In this document: one piece after another, positions 1-8,004 of the stretch
Numbering within the stretch: position 1 is the first letter of the stretch
Layout: each line of letters begins with the position of its first letter
Assembly: GCF_016907255.1 (NCBI RefSeq)
Contig: NZ_JAFBBQ010000001.1
Coordinates: forward strand, 2,604,001-2,668,000
Origin: Microbacterium keratanolyticum
GTDB lineage: Bacteria > Actinomycetota > Actinomycetes > Actinomycetales > Microbacteriaceae
Direction: 5' to 3'
DNA length: 64,000 nt
Program-made: the position numbers and the translations under genes
Notes under the pieces: generated by a model
Told to the model about the DNA's origin: nothing
Seen by the model: only the letters and a program-made list of their open reading frames with translations
The model's database searches: none

Positions 1-359
1 TCGCCGCGGGTCATGACGCGTGCGGGCTCGGCGAGCTCGGAGATCGTCGTGGCCTCGCTCAGCCAGAGATTCGCGAGTCCGAAGGCGTCCGCGACGGAGT
101 GGCGGCTCCCATCCGTGACGCTCAGCCCTTCGCGGTTGGCGATGTGCAGCGCGGCGCGCTGCGCGGCCTCCCACGGGTCTCCGTTGAACGCGTTCTGGAA
201 CTGCTGCATGAAGCCGGCCATCATCGCCGGGTCGAGACGCAGTCCTTCCAGGCCCTCCATGTTCTGCAGTGCGCTCAGGTCGAAATCGGTGCCGGATGCT
301 TCAAACATGCGGCGCAGGAACTCTTGGAAGTCTTCGGGGTTCGGGTCGTTGTCTGCCAT
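1..359 (-). CDS. Zinc-dependent metalloprotease (DUF2342 family), N-terminal part
   Basis: The gene is cut by the left window edge, so only about 119 N-terminal residues are visible, beginning MADNDPNPEDFQEFLRRMF. The Asp/Asn/Glu-rich, methionine-containing N-terminus and the position divergent from a PDZ-Lon protease gene match the actinobacterial DUF2342 zinc-dependent metalloprotease family (Rv3195 in M. tuberculosis, which sits beside the PDZ and UPF0182 genes in the same way). The HExxH-type zinc site would lie outside the window, so catalysis cannot be confirmed. A TATACA hexamer on the minus strand (384-379) could be its -10. The family call leans on synteny as much as on sequence. Confidence 0.75.
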   Translation of the reverse strand, partial: MADNDPNPEDFQEFLRRMFEASGTDFDLSALQNMEGLEGLRLDPAMMAGFMQQFQNAFNGDPWEAAQRAALHIANREGLSVTDGSRHSVADAFGLANLWLSEATTISELAEPARVMTRG

Positions 360-479
360 GGCGGGCCCTCTCAGCGCGTGTATAGCCGTGGGATCTACGC
401 TAGTTGCAGGATTTCGATCACGCCCGTGAACTGCGGGCATCGCTGTACGCCGCTCGCGAACGAGCACAGGAGGACACCC

Positions 480-1577
480 GTGACGCAGCCGCGTACAGAA
501 GCCACTCGCACCAAGGTGGGACTCACCGCGCTCGCGATCGCACTCGTCGCTCTCGTGGCGCTGACCTTCCTGCCGACTCCCTACGTGATCCAGAAGCCCG
601 GGCCCGTCTACAACACCCTCGGCACGGCTCTGGATGCCGACGGCGAAGAGATCCCGCTCATCCAGATCGATGACGCCGAGACGTTTCCCACCGAGGGTGC
701 GCTCGACCTCACGACCGTCCAGGTTGTCGGCAGCCGGGAGCGCCCGGTGTCGTGGTTCGAGCTCGCGCTCGCGTGGGTCGATTCCTCCAAGGCTGTCGTC
801 CCCATCGAGAGCGTCTTCCCGGAGGGCGTGACGCGCGAGCAGCGCGAGCAGCGCAACTCGATGCTGATGGTCGACTCCCAGCACGAGGCGACGGCCGCCG
901 CTCTGCGCCAACTCGGTGAAGAGGTCCCGGCGACGATCTCCGTCGTCGAGGTGCTCGAGGACGGAGCCTCTGCAGGGCTGCTCGAGGCAGACGATCAGAT
1001 CACCGAGATCGACGGCGTTGCGGTATCCGATATGGATGCGCTGCGCGCGAAGATCCAGGAGGCCGAGGGGAAGGCTGTCGCGCTCACCGTCGTCCGCGAT
1101 GACGAGGAGCAGACCGTCACGGTCACGCCGCAGAAGCGCGAGGCGAACGGCACGACGACCTGGCTCATCGGTGTCACGCTCATGCTCGAGTACGAGTTCC
1201 CGATCGATGTGACGCTGCAGCTCAACAACGTCGGCGGTCCGAGCGCCGGGCTCATGTTCGCCCTCGGGATCATCGACGTCCTCACTCCGGGGGAGCTCAA
1301 CGGCGGGGAGACTGTCGCAGGCACCGGCACGATCAACGGTCTCGGCGACGTGGGGCCAATCGGCGGCATCCGTCAGAAGCTCTACGGCGCTCGCGACGCG
1401 GGTGCGACATACTTCTTCGCCCCGGAAGCCAACTGCGCCGAAGTCGTGGGGCATGTTCCGGACGGGCTGCAGGTCGTCAAGACCGCGACGCTGGATGATG
1501 CGCTGGACGCTCTGGAGGTCATCGCCGAGGGTGGCGACGTCGCCGACCTGCCGACCTGCACGGCAGCGGCGAAGTAG
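480..1577 (+). CDS. PDZ-domain Lon-like serine protease (YlbL family)
   Basis: The 365-residue protein starts at GTG 480, preceded six bases earlier by AGGAGG (468-473); the open frame continues upstream to 99 but has no comparable ribosome site. One membrane anchor (about residues 14-33) is followed by a PDZ domain (about 150-215) and a Lon-type S16 proteolytic domain (about 230-345). The Ser-Lys dyad is visible as Ser255 in GGPSAG and Lys300 in GIRQKLY. Family members are membrane-tethered proteases without an ATPase domain; the substrate is unknown. The divergent metalloprotease and downstream UPF0182 gene reproduce the Rv3195-Rv3194c-Rv3193c order, suggesting a conserved envelope proteolysis unit. 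Confidence 0.93.
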   Translation: MTQPRTEATRTKVGLTALAIALVALVALTFLPTPYVIQKPGPVYNTLGTALDADGEEIPLIQIDDAETFPTEGALDLTTVQVVGSRERPVSWFELALAWVDSSKAVVPIESVFPEGVTREQREQRNSMLMVDSQHEATAAALRQLGEEVPATISVVEVLEDGASAGLLEADDQITEIDGVAVSDMDALRAKIQEAEGKAVALTVVRDDEEQTVTVTPQKREANGTTTWLIGVTLMLEYEFPIDVTLQLNNVGGPSAGLMFALGIIDVLTPGELNGGETVAGTGTINGLGDVGPIGGIRQKLYGARDAGATYFFAPEANCAEVVGHVPDGLQVVKTATLDDALDALEVIAEGGDVADLPTCTAAAK

Positions 1578-1635
1578 GTTCACTTTCGGCGAAAAAGGAC
1601 TCTGGAGAGCACAGCCTGCGCTCATATTCCTTCCC

Positions 1636-1641
1636 TAGGAT
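1636..1641 (+). promoter_or_regulatory. -10 element TAGGAT of a leaderless promoter
   Basis: TAGGAT ends six bases before GTG 1648, so the predicted transcript would start on or next to the start codon. No clear -35 was recognised. Confidence 0.55.
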
Positions 1642-1647
1642 GGAAGG

Positions 1648-4569
1648 GTGACCTCGACTTCAGAGCCGCAAGCGGCCACACCATCCCCTTCACGACGCAT
1701 TCTGACTGTCGTCGTGACGATCATCGCGGCGCTCATCGCCGCGTTCTTCGCGTTCTCCTCGCTCTTCACGGACTTCCTCTGGTTCGACCAGCTGGGATAC
1801 ACCGAGGTGCTGACCACGAAGTGGATCGCGACGGTGGTGATGTTCCTCGTCGGGTTCATCGGCATGGCCGTGCCGCTGTTCGTCACGATCCAACTCGCAT
1901 ACCGGATGCGCCCTGTCTACGTGCGTCTGAGCTCACAGCTCGACCGCTACCAGGAGGTCATTGAGCCGCTGCGACGCCTGGCGATGTGGGGCATGCCGAT
2001 TTTCTTCGGCCTGTTCGCTGGTTTCGCTGCGGCGGGTTCCTGGGAGACTGTCTGGCTCTGGGCCAACGGCGTCGCGACGTCGACCACAGACCCGCAGTTC
2101 GGCGTCGACACCGGCTTCTACCTCTTCGCCATGCCGTTCTACCAGGCTCTTGCCGGCTTCATCTCCGCCGTGCTGATCCTGTGCCTGCTCGTCACGGCGC
2201 TCGTCTCGTACCTCTACGGCGCGGTGCGCATCGGCCAGGGGGAGCTGCGCATCTCGAAGTCTGCGCGGATCCAGCTCGCCATCATCGCGGGCCTTTATCT
2301 GCTCACGCAGGCCGCGAGCCTGTGGCTTGACCGCTACGTCACGCTCGTCACGCCGGAAGACCGGATCACGGGTGCCGCCTACACCGGCGCCAACGCGACG
2401 ATCCCGGGTCTTGCGATTCTCTCGATCATCGCCGCGCTCGTGGCGGTGCTCTTCTTCGTCACCGCCATCATCGGCCGCTGGCGCTTCCCGCTCGTGGCGA
2501 CGGGCCTGCTGCTCGTCGCATCCCTCGTCGTCGGGGTCGGCTACCCGTGGGCGGTCAACACCTTCCAGGTGAAGCCGAACCAGAACGCCTTCCAGGCCGA
2601 GTACTACCAGCGCAACATCGACGCGACGCACGAGGCCTACGGCATCGGCGACCTCAACGTCACCCCGTTCAAGGCTCAGACGGATGCCGAGGCAGGTCAG
2701 CTGCGCGAAGACGCAGACACGACGGGGTCCATCCGCATCTTGGACCCGATGATCGTGAGTCCCACGGTGCAGCAGCTCGAGCAGTACCGCGGCTACTACC
2801 AGTTCAACTCCGAACTCGACGTCGACCGCTACGAGATCGACGGCGAGATGCAGGACACCGTCGTCGCCGTGCGTGAGCTCGACGTCGACGAGCTCGGCGA
2901 CGCCGGCAACTGGAACAACCGGGCCGCGGTGTACACGCACGGCTACGGTCTGGTCGCCGCCGCCGGAAACCAGCGCACGATCGAGGGCGAGCCGGTCTTC
3001 CTCGAGCGGGGCATCCCCTCGGCGGGCTTCCTCACGGATGGCGAGAAGTTCGAGCCCCGTGTCTACTTCGGCGAGAAGTCTCCGGAGTACTCGATCGTCG
3101 GCGCCCCCGAGGGCACAGCGCCGGTCGAGATCGACTACCCGCGCGGCAAGGAGGGAGCGACCGACACGAAGACCACCTTCGAAGGCTCGGGCGGCCCGGC
3201 GATCGGTAACCTCTTCACGAAGATTCTCTATGCGCTCAAGTTCCAGTCCGAGCAGATCCTGTTCTCGAACCTCGTCAACGAAGAGTCGCAGATCCTCTAC
3301 GACCGTGACCCGAAGACGCGTGTGCAGAAGGTCGCGCCGTACCTGACGCTCGACAGCGACCCGTACCCGAGCGTCGTCGACGGCCGTATCGTCTGGATCG
3401 TCGACGGCTACACGACGAGCTCGACCTACCCGTATTCGTCGAGTGTCGCTCTGTCGAGCGCGATCAGCGACGCGAACAACGCTGCTCCCAGCTTCGTGAC
3501 CGACGAGATCAACTACATCCGCAACTCGGTCAAGGCGACGGTTGACGCGTACGACGGTTCCGTCACGCTCTACGCCTGGGATGACGAAGACCCGCTGCTC
3601 CAGGCATGGTCCAACATCTATCCGACCTCGGTCGAGCCGATCAGCGAGATGTCGGGCGATCTCATGAGTCACGTGCGCTACCCGACCGATCTGTTCAAGG
3701 TGCAGCGCACCATGCTCGGGGTCTACCACATCGATGACGCGCAGTCCTTCGCGCAGCGTGACAACGCGTGGCAGACGCCGAACGATCCGCAGTCGGCCGA
3801 CAACCTGCAGTCGCCGTACTACATGACGATGAAGATGCCGGGCCAGGAGTCGCCGCGCTTCTCGATGTTCACGACGTTCATCCCGGCCTCCCAGGGTGAG
3901 AACTCGCGTGAGGTGCTCATGGGCTACCTCGCGGTGGATTCGGATGCCGGGTCCACGGCAGGCAAGAAGTCCGACACCTACGGCGAGCTGCGGATGCTCG
4001 AGATCGACGCCGACACCACGGTGCCCGGTCCCGGTCAGGTCCAGAACACCTTCGACACAGATCCGCAGGTCGCGCAGCAGCTCAACCTGCTCAAGCAGGG
4101 GCAGTCTGAAGTTCTCCCCGGCAACCTGCTCACGCTTCCGGTGGGTGGCGGTCTGCTCTACGTGCAGCCGGTCTACGTCGAGGCGTCCAAGGGAACGAAG
4201 CTGCCTCGTCTGCAGAAGATCCTGGTGGCCTTCGGTGACCGAATCGCCTTCGCAGACACCCTGACCGAGGCGCTCGACGAGCTCTTCGGCGGTGACGCCG
4301 GCGCGACCGGCGGCGACGACAACGTCGAGCCTGCTGAGCCGACGGACCCGACGGAGCCGACTCCGGAGGTGCCGGTGACCGCCGATGCGGCCATGAAGGC
4401 CGCGCTCGAAGACGCACGCACCGCGATGACGGCTCGTGATGCCGCGCTCAAGGCGGGCGATCTTGCGAAGTTCGCCGAGGAAGACAAGAAGCTCACCGAC
4501 GCGATCAACAAGCTGCTGGAGCTGGACGCGGCGAACTCGGCCGCACCGGCTGCCGACGACGCTGAGTAG
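1648..4569 (+). CDS. UPF0182 family large membrane protein
   Basis: The product is 973 residues, normal for UPF0182 (Rv3193c-like). About seven hydrophobic membrane segments occupy roughly residues 15-320. A long extracytoplasmic region follows, with conserved-looking aromatic blocks such as QYRGYYQF and YGEL. The C-terminus from about residue 895 is an acidic Glu/Pro/Thr stretch followed by an Ala/Lys/Asp helical tail, also usual in this family. The biochemical function is unknown. The GTG start directly follows a TAGGAT hexamer, so translation is probably leaderless. A strong terminator follows the stop codon. Confidence 0.93.
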   Translation: MTSTSEPQAATPSPSRRILTVVVTIIAALIAAFFAFSSLFTDFLWFDQLGYTEVLTTKWIATVVMFLVGFIGMAVPLFVTIQLAYRMRPVYVRLSSQLDRYQEVIEPLRRLAMWGMPIFFGLFAGFAAAGSWETVWLWANGVATSTTDPQFGVDTGFYLFAMPFYQALAGFISAVLILCLLVTALVSYLYGAVRIGQGELRISKSARIQLAIIAGLYLLTQAASLWLDRYVTLVTPEDRITGAAYTGANATIPGLAILSIIAALVAVLFFVTAIIGRWRFPLVATGLLLVASLVVGVGYPWAVNTFQVKPNQNAFQAEYYQRNIDATHEAYGIGDLNVTPFKAQTDAEAGQLREDADTTGSIRILDPMIVSPTVQQLEQYRGYYQFNSELDVDRYEIDGEMQDTVVAVRELDVDELGDAGNWNNRAAVYTHGYGLVAAAGNQRTIEGEPVFLERGIPSAGFLTDGEKFEPRVYFGEKSPEYSIVGAPEGTAPVEIDYPRGKEGATDTKTTFEGSGGPAIGNLFTKILYALKFQSEQILFSNLVNEESQILYDRDPKTRVQKVAPYLTLDSDPYPSVVDGRIVWIVDGYTTSSTYPYSSSVALSSAISDANNAAPSFVTDEINYIRNSVKATVDAYDGSVTLYAWDDEDPLLQAWSNIYPTSVEPISEMSGDLMSHVRYPTDLFKVQRTMLGVYHIDDAQSFAQRDNAWQTPNDPQSADNLQSPYYMTMKMPGQESPRFSMFTTFIPASQGENSREVLMGYLAVDSDAGSTAGKKSDTYGELRMLEIDADTTVPGPGQVQNTFDTDPQVAQQLNLLKQGQSEVLPGNLLTLPVGGGLLYVQPVYVEASKGTKLPRLQKILVAFGDRIAFADTLTEALDELFGGDAGATGGDDNVEPAEPTDPTEPTPEVPVTADAAMKAALEDARTAMTARDAALKAGDLAKFAEEDKKLTDAINKLLELDAANSAAPAADDAE

Positions 4570-4580
4570 TCAGAGCACAC

Positions 4581-4611
4581 AAGAGGGCGCCTCCTGCGGA
4601 GGCGCCCTCTT
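4581..4611 (+). terminator. Rho-independent terminator between convergent genes
   Basis: A perfect 14-bp stem (4581-4594 with 4598-4611) with a TGC loop begins 12 bases after the UPF0182 stop. The arms are AAGAGGGCGCCTCC and its complement; the AA/TT ends make it usable from either strand, serving the convergent Tat-protein gene as well. Confidence 0.85.
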
Positions 4612-4648
4612 GCTGTCAGTTGCGCCGATTTCGGTGCAGTGAGATCGC

Positions 4649-5494
4649 TCAGGTAGTGGGGACCGGTGCGTTGCCCGGGGCGACCTGCACGTTGACTGTT
4701 CCATGGACACGGGTCGCGAGTACCTCGAGCTTGCTCCGGAGGCCGCTGTCGATCTGCCACCGGTCGGGCGCGTGCGCGATGTTATCGAGAAGCTGACGAA
4801 GCGTGACGGCCTGCACGACTGCGCTGAGCGATGCGGTGTTGCTACCCGAAGCGGGGGCAGGGCCTGTGTACGTCATGGTCAGGGCGCCGATCGAGCGAGT
4901 GGCGAAGCTCCACGCAGCGGCGAGATTCACTGTCACCTGCTGATTCAGACCCGTCGGGCCGACCATGATCGAGGTTGCTGTGTCGGTGATTGAGCCGACG
5001 ATGAGACCCGTGTTCGCGAGTTGGTAGGTCAGCTCAGACGAGAGCGTGCCGACGTTCAACAGGCCAGCTGGATAGCTCATGTGGAATGCGGCGCCGGCGG
5101 GGATGATGCCGTCGGTGGCACCGAACGTGAAACCTCGGGTGAGCTGGTGATAGATCGAGCTCTCCGCGTTCATGAACGTGCTGCCCCAGGGGATGAACTC
5201 GACCCACGTGTCGCGGTGCAAGCGCCATGCGGCGAGCAGCTGGATCAGATTGTATTCGCCGTCGACCGCGTCAACGGTGTTCAGGTACTGGCGCACCATG
5301 GTGCGCAGCTCGGCATCCAGGTAGTTGTTGACAAAGTTCGATGTGACCACCGTGGAGAACGGGGCGACGGTGGAGGCGGCCGCGAGGGGAGTGGCGACCG
5401 CTGCCGCGAGGATCGGCACAGACCAGGCCGCGCCTTTCACGACTGTACGACGGGTGAGGGTGCGCGTGGGTATCTGGGCTAGTTCGTTGGTCAC
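4649..5494 (-). CDS. Tat-exported protein of unknown function
   Basis: The 281-residue product from GTG 5494 begins with a twin-arginine signal: TRRTVVKGA near residues 14-22, then a hydrophobic core and an AAAS cleavage region near residue 40. The frame is open further upstream to 5680, but those residues are basic low-complexity sequence that would bury the signal, so the inner start is preferred. The mature part has no recognised catalytic motif; it is rich in Thr, Ser, Asn and hydrophobic beta-type stretches, compatible with an extracellular beta-rich protein. It stands alone downstream of the initiator tRNA and converges on the UPF0182 gene. I do not recognise the family. Confidence 0.75.
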   Translation of the reverse strand: MTNELAQIPTRTLTRRTVVKGAAWSVPILAAAVATPLAAASTVAPFSTVVTSNFVNNYLDAELRTMVRQYLNTVDAVDGEYNLIQLLAAWRLHRDTWVEFIPWGSTFMNAESSIYHQLTRGFTFGATDGIIPAGAAFHMSYPAGLLNVGTLSSELTYQLANTGLIVGSITDTATSIMVGPTGLNQQVTVNLAAAWSFATRSIGALTMTYTGPAPASGSNTASLSAVVQAVTLRQLLDNIAHAPDRWQIDSGLRSKLEVLATRVHGTVNVQVAPGNAPVPTT

Positions 5495-5680
5495 AGTGTT
5501 CTCGCTTCGAATCGATGTTCTCCGTGCACCGGCGCGGGCGCGGGGGCGGGGAGAGGCTGACCGAGCGTATGACGCGTTGCGTCGGGCGAAGAGCACATGA
5601 AGGGAGATTGGCACGCAGATTGAGTGCTCCCCGCGCAAAATGATCTGTTTCCAGAGGCTAAAGATGTCAGGGCATAGCAA

Positions 5681-5718
5681 AAGGCCCCTGATCTGGATTT
5701 CTCCTGATCAGGGGCCTT
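5681..5718 (-). terminator. Terminator of the initiator tRNA gene
   Basis: A perfect 13-bp inverted repeat (5681-5693 with 5706-5718, arm AAGGCCCCTGATC) with a 12-base loop lies eight bases past the tRNA 3' end. Read on the minus strand it ends in a short T run (CCTTTTGC). Confidence 0.85.
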
Positions 5719-5725
5719 CTTCTCG

Positions 5726-5799
5726 TTGCGGGGACAGGATTTGAACCTGCGACCTCCGGGTTATGAGCCCGGCGAGCTACCGAACTGCTCCACCCCGCG
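5726..5799 (-). tRNA. Initiator tRNA-fMet (CAT)
   Basis: The minus strand folds as a 74-nt tRNA without an encoded CCA. Initiator identity is shown by the unpaired C1-A72 position (5' CGCGGGG against 3' CCCCGCA) and by three consecutive G-C pairs in the anticodon stem next to the CAT anticodon (GGGCTCATAACCC). The T-loop is GGTTCAAATCC. It has its own upstream -10 and downstream terminator, so it is probably monocistronic. Confidence 0.97.
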
Positions 5800-5810
5800 T
5801 CACAAGAGAT

Positions 5811-5816
5811 AGCCTA
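5811..5816 (-). promoter_or_regulatory. -10 element TAGGCT of the initiator tRNA promoter
   Basis: TAGGCT on the minus strand ends 11 bases before the mature tRNA 5' end, predicting a leader of about five bases. The tRNA-Leu gene at 31010-31091 has a TAGAAT with identical spacing. Confidence 0.6.
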
Positions 5817-5891
5817 ACACGGCCCTGGAGGGGTGGCGAATCGAGGGGCATGCAGGTGCGGCCCGGGCGCGTCGTACGAGAGGATGAGGGC

Positions 5892-6704
5892 ATGTCTGCT
5901 GCGTCTCTCGTCACCGTCGCCGTCTGCCAGTTCGCGCCCACAGCCGACCGAGAGGACAATCTGCTGCGTATCGCCGAGCAGACGCGCACCGCCGCGGCCC
6001 GAGGCGCGCGGCTCATCGTGTTTCCCGAGTACGCCAGCTACTTCGTCGCCCCTTTCGATGTCACGCTGCGTGAGAACGCCGAAGAACTGGACGGGCCTTT
6101 CGTGCAGAGTCTTCGCGCGATCGCCTACGAGCACGATGTGACGATCGTCGCGGGCCTCGTCGAACGGGGCGGCGACGCCGCGCTCGTCCGCAACGCCCTG
6201 GTCGCGGTCGACGCCACCGGCATCCGGGCGCGGTACCGCAAGCAGCACCTGTACGACGCCTTCGGCGCACGCGAATCGGAGTGGCTGAGCGCGGGAGACA
6301 TCGGCGCCCCCGAGACGTTCGAGGTCGGCGGCATCCGCTTCGGACTCATGACCTGCTACGACCTGCGCTTCCCCGAGGTGGGGCGCACCCTCGTCGACGC
6401 CGGGGCAGACGCATTGATCGTGCCGGCGGAGTGGGTCCGCGGTCCGCTCAAGGAGCACCACTGGGTGACTCTTCTCGAAGCCAGGGCGATCGAGAACACC
6501 GCCTACGTGATCGCCGCGGACCATCCCGCACCGGTCGGCGTCGGACACTCCGCGGTGATCGATCCGCAGGGGGTGCGCATCGCCGGAATAGGTAGCGAAG
6601 AGGGCGTGGCGATCGCAGAACTCGACGCCGAGTTGATCGCGCGCACCCGAGAGATCAACCCGGTGCTGCGCGTGCGTCGCTATCGCGTCGTGCCCGCCGA
6701 GTAG
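5892..6704 (+). CDS. Carbon-nitrogen hydrolase (nitrilase superfamily amidase)
   Basis: This 270-residue protein has the Glu-Lys-Cys triad of the superfamily: Glu46 in FPEY, Lys117 in RKQHLYDAF and Cys155 in MTCYDLRFPE. Length and motifs match the Nit/omega-amidase-like branch, cytoplasmic enzymes that hydrolyse small amides. The start at ATG 5892 is preceded by GAGGATGAGG and by the conserved first strand VTVAVCQFAP; a longer frame upstream crosses the tRNA. Its stop is one base from the stop of the convergent aminotransferase gene. Omega-amidase and transaminase activities often act in series, but here the genes are convergent, so a joint role is only a guess. The substrate cannot be read from sequence. 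Confidence 0.92.
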   Translation: MSAASLVTVAVCQFAPTADREDNLLRIAEQTRTAAARGARLIVFPEYASYFVAPFDVTLRENAEELDGPFVQSLRAIAYEHDVTIVAGLVERGGDAALVRNALVAVDATGIRARYRKQHLYDAFGARESEWLSAGDIGAPETFEVGGIRFGLMTCYDLRFPEVGRTLVDAGADALIVPAEWVRGPLKEHHWVTLLEARAIENTAYVIAADHPAPVGVGHSAVIDPQGVRIAGIGSEEGVAIAELDAELIARTREINPVLRVRRYRVVPAE

Positions 6705-6705
6705 C

Positions 6706-7902
6706 TCAGAGGGAGCCTAGGCGCTCGACGGCCTCTTCCAGCACCTCGCGCTTTTTGCAGGCGGCGAAACGGACGAGTCCCGCATAGTCGTCGCGGTGCT
6801 CCGGGAGGACGAAAGCCGAGAGCGGGATGGCCACCACACCGGCACGCTCGGGGAGTTCTCGGCAGAAGGCCGCCGCATCCGCACCGCCGAGCGCCGTGGC
6901 ATCCGCCACCGTGAAGTATCCGCCCTGGGGTGGGCTCACGGTGAAGCCCGCAGCTCGGAGGCCGTCGCCGAGGAGCGCGTGCTTGTCGGCGAAGGCGGAT
7001 GCTGCGCCGCGGAAATAGTCCTCGCCGAGGCGCAGTCCCACGGCGACGGCAGGCTGGAACGGGCTGCCGTTGACGTATGTGAGGAACTGCTTGACCGTGA
7101 GGGCCGCAGTGATGAGTGCGGCAGGCCCGTGCACCCAACCGATCTTCCAGCCGGTCACCGAGAAGGTCTTGCCCGCCGAGGAGATCGTGAGTGTGCGCTC
7201 GGCGGCACCCGGGAGCGTCGCGATCGGGACGTGCGCGCTGTCGAAGGTCAGATGCTCATACACCTCATCCGTCACGATGATCGCGTCGTGGCGGTCTGCG
7301 AGCCGGACGATCTCCTGCTGCACCTGCGCGCTGAACACCGTCCCTGTCGGGTTGTGCGGATCGTTGACGAGGATGATGCGGGTGCGATCGCTGACAGCAG
7401 CGGCGAGCTCCGCAAGATCGGGTTGGAAATCCGGACGCCGCAGCGGAACGGTCCGCAGTCGCGCCCCGGACAGCGCGATGATGGCCGCATAGGAGTCGTA
7501 GAACGGCTCGAAGACGACGACCTCGTCGTCGGGGGAGTCGATCAGAGCAAGGAGCGTTGCAGCCAGCGCCTCGGTCGCGCCGGCGGTGACGATGACCTCA
7601 CGATCCGGATCGACGGAGAGGCCGTAGAAGCGCTGTTGGTGCTCACTGATCGCAGCGAGGAGATCCGGGATGCCGCGCCCGGGCGGGTACTGATTCGCGC
7701 CGCGTGCGATCGCTTCGCGGGCGGCCTCCAGGACGACATCCGGGCCGTCCTGGTCGGGGAAGCCCTGACCCAGATTGATCGCACCGGTTCGGGCCGCGAG
7801 GGCCGACATCTCTGCGAAGATGGTGGGCGCCACCTCTCCGCTGGCAGACAGCAGGCCTGCTCCTGCGGCGGTGCGGCGCCAGGCTCCGGACACAATTCCC
7901 AT
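6706..7902 (-). CDS. PLP-dependent class I/II aminotransferase
   Basis: The 398-residue product has the fold-type I aminotransferase layout: N-terminal NLGQGFPDQDGP, substrate-side QYPPGRG, NDPHNPTG, and the PLP lysine Lys245 in SSAGKTFSVTGWKIGW. These resemble the DapC/methionine-aminotransferase/kynurenine-aminotransferase-like group (Rv0858c type), so N-succinyldiaminopimelate aminotransferase is one candidate; specificity is unresolved. The chosen start ATG 7902 is seven bases downstream of a TACCCT hexamer, fitting a leaderless mRNA. A further in-frame ATG lies a few codons upstream. The gene converges on the nitrilase gene with a one-base gap. Confidence 0.9.
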   Translation of the reverse strand: MGIVSGAWRRTAAGAGLLSASGEVAPTIFAEMSALAARTGAINLGQGFPDQDGPDVVLEAAREAIARGANQYPPGRGIPDLLAAISEHQQRFYGLSVDPDREVIVTAGATEALAATLLALIDSPDDEVVVFEPFYDSYAAIIALSGARLRTVPLRRPDFQPDLAELAAAVSDRTRIILVNDPHNPTGTVFSAQVQQEIVRLADRHDAIIVTDEVYEHLTFDSAHVPIATLPGAAERTLTISSAGKTFSVTGWKIGWVHGPAALITAALTVKQFLTYVNGSPFQPAVAVGLRLGEDYFRGAASAFADKHALLGDGLRAAGFTVSPPQGGYFTVADATALGGADAAAFCRELPERAGVVAIPLSAFVLPEHRDDYAGLVRFAACKKREVLEEAVERLGSL

Positions 7903-7909
7903 GTGGCTC

Positions 7910-7915
7910 AGGGTA
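7910..7915 (-). promoter_or_regulatory. -10-like TACCCT upstream of the aminotransferase
   Basis: On the minus strand TACCCT ends seven bases before ATG 7902, and there is no ribosome site. It is weaker evidence than the TAGNNT examples. Confidence 0.4.
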
Positions 7916-8004
7916 CTGGCATAGCGGAATCTCATCCCTGACATAAGAAACGCACAGGTCAGGGAGTCACTCTGAGAGGGCGTTGTTATGAAAGGGAGTA
8001 CATC

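Noticed and set aside
99..479. N-terminal extension of the PDZ-Lon protease
   Set aside because: AGGAGG lies immediately before GTG 480, and the extension would place about 127 non-conserved residues ahead of the membrane anchor and overlap the divergent gene.
1933..3729. A 598-codon open frame on the minus strand opposite the UPF0182 gene
   Set aside because: It mirrors a real high-GC gene, is Arg/Asp/His/Val-rich without motifs, and has no start signal; typical antisense shadow.
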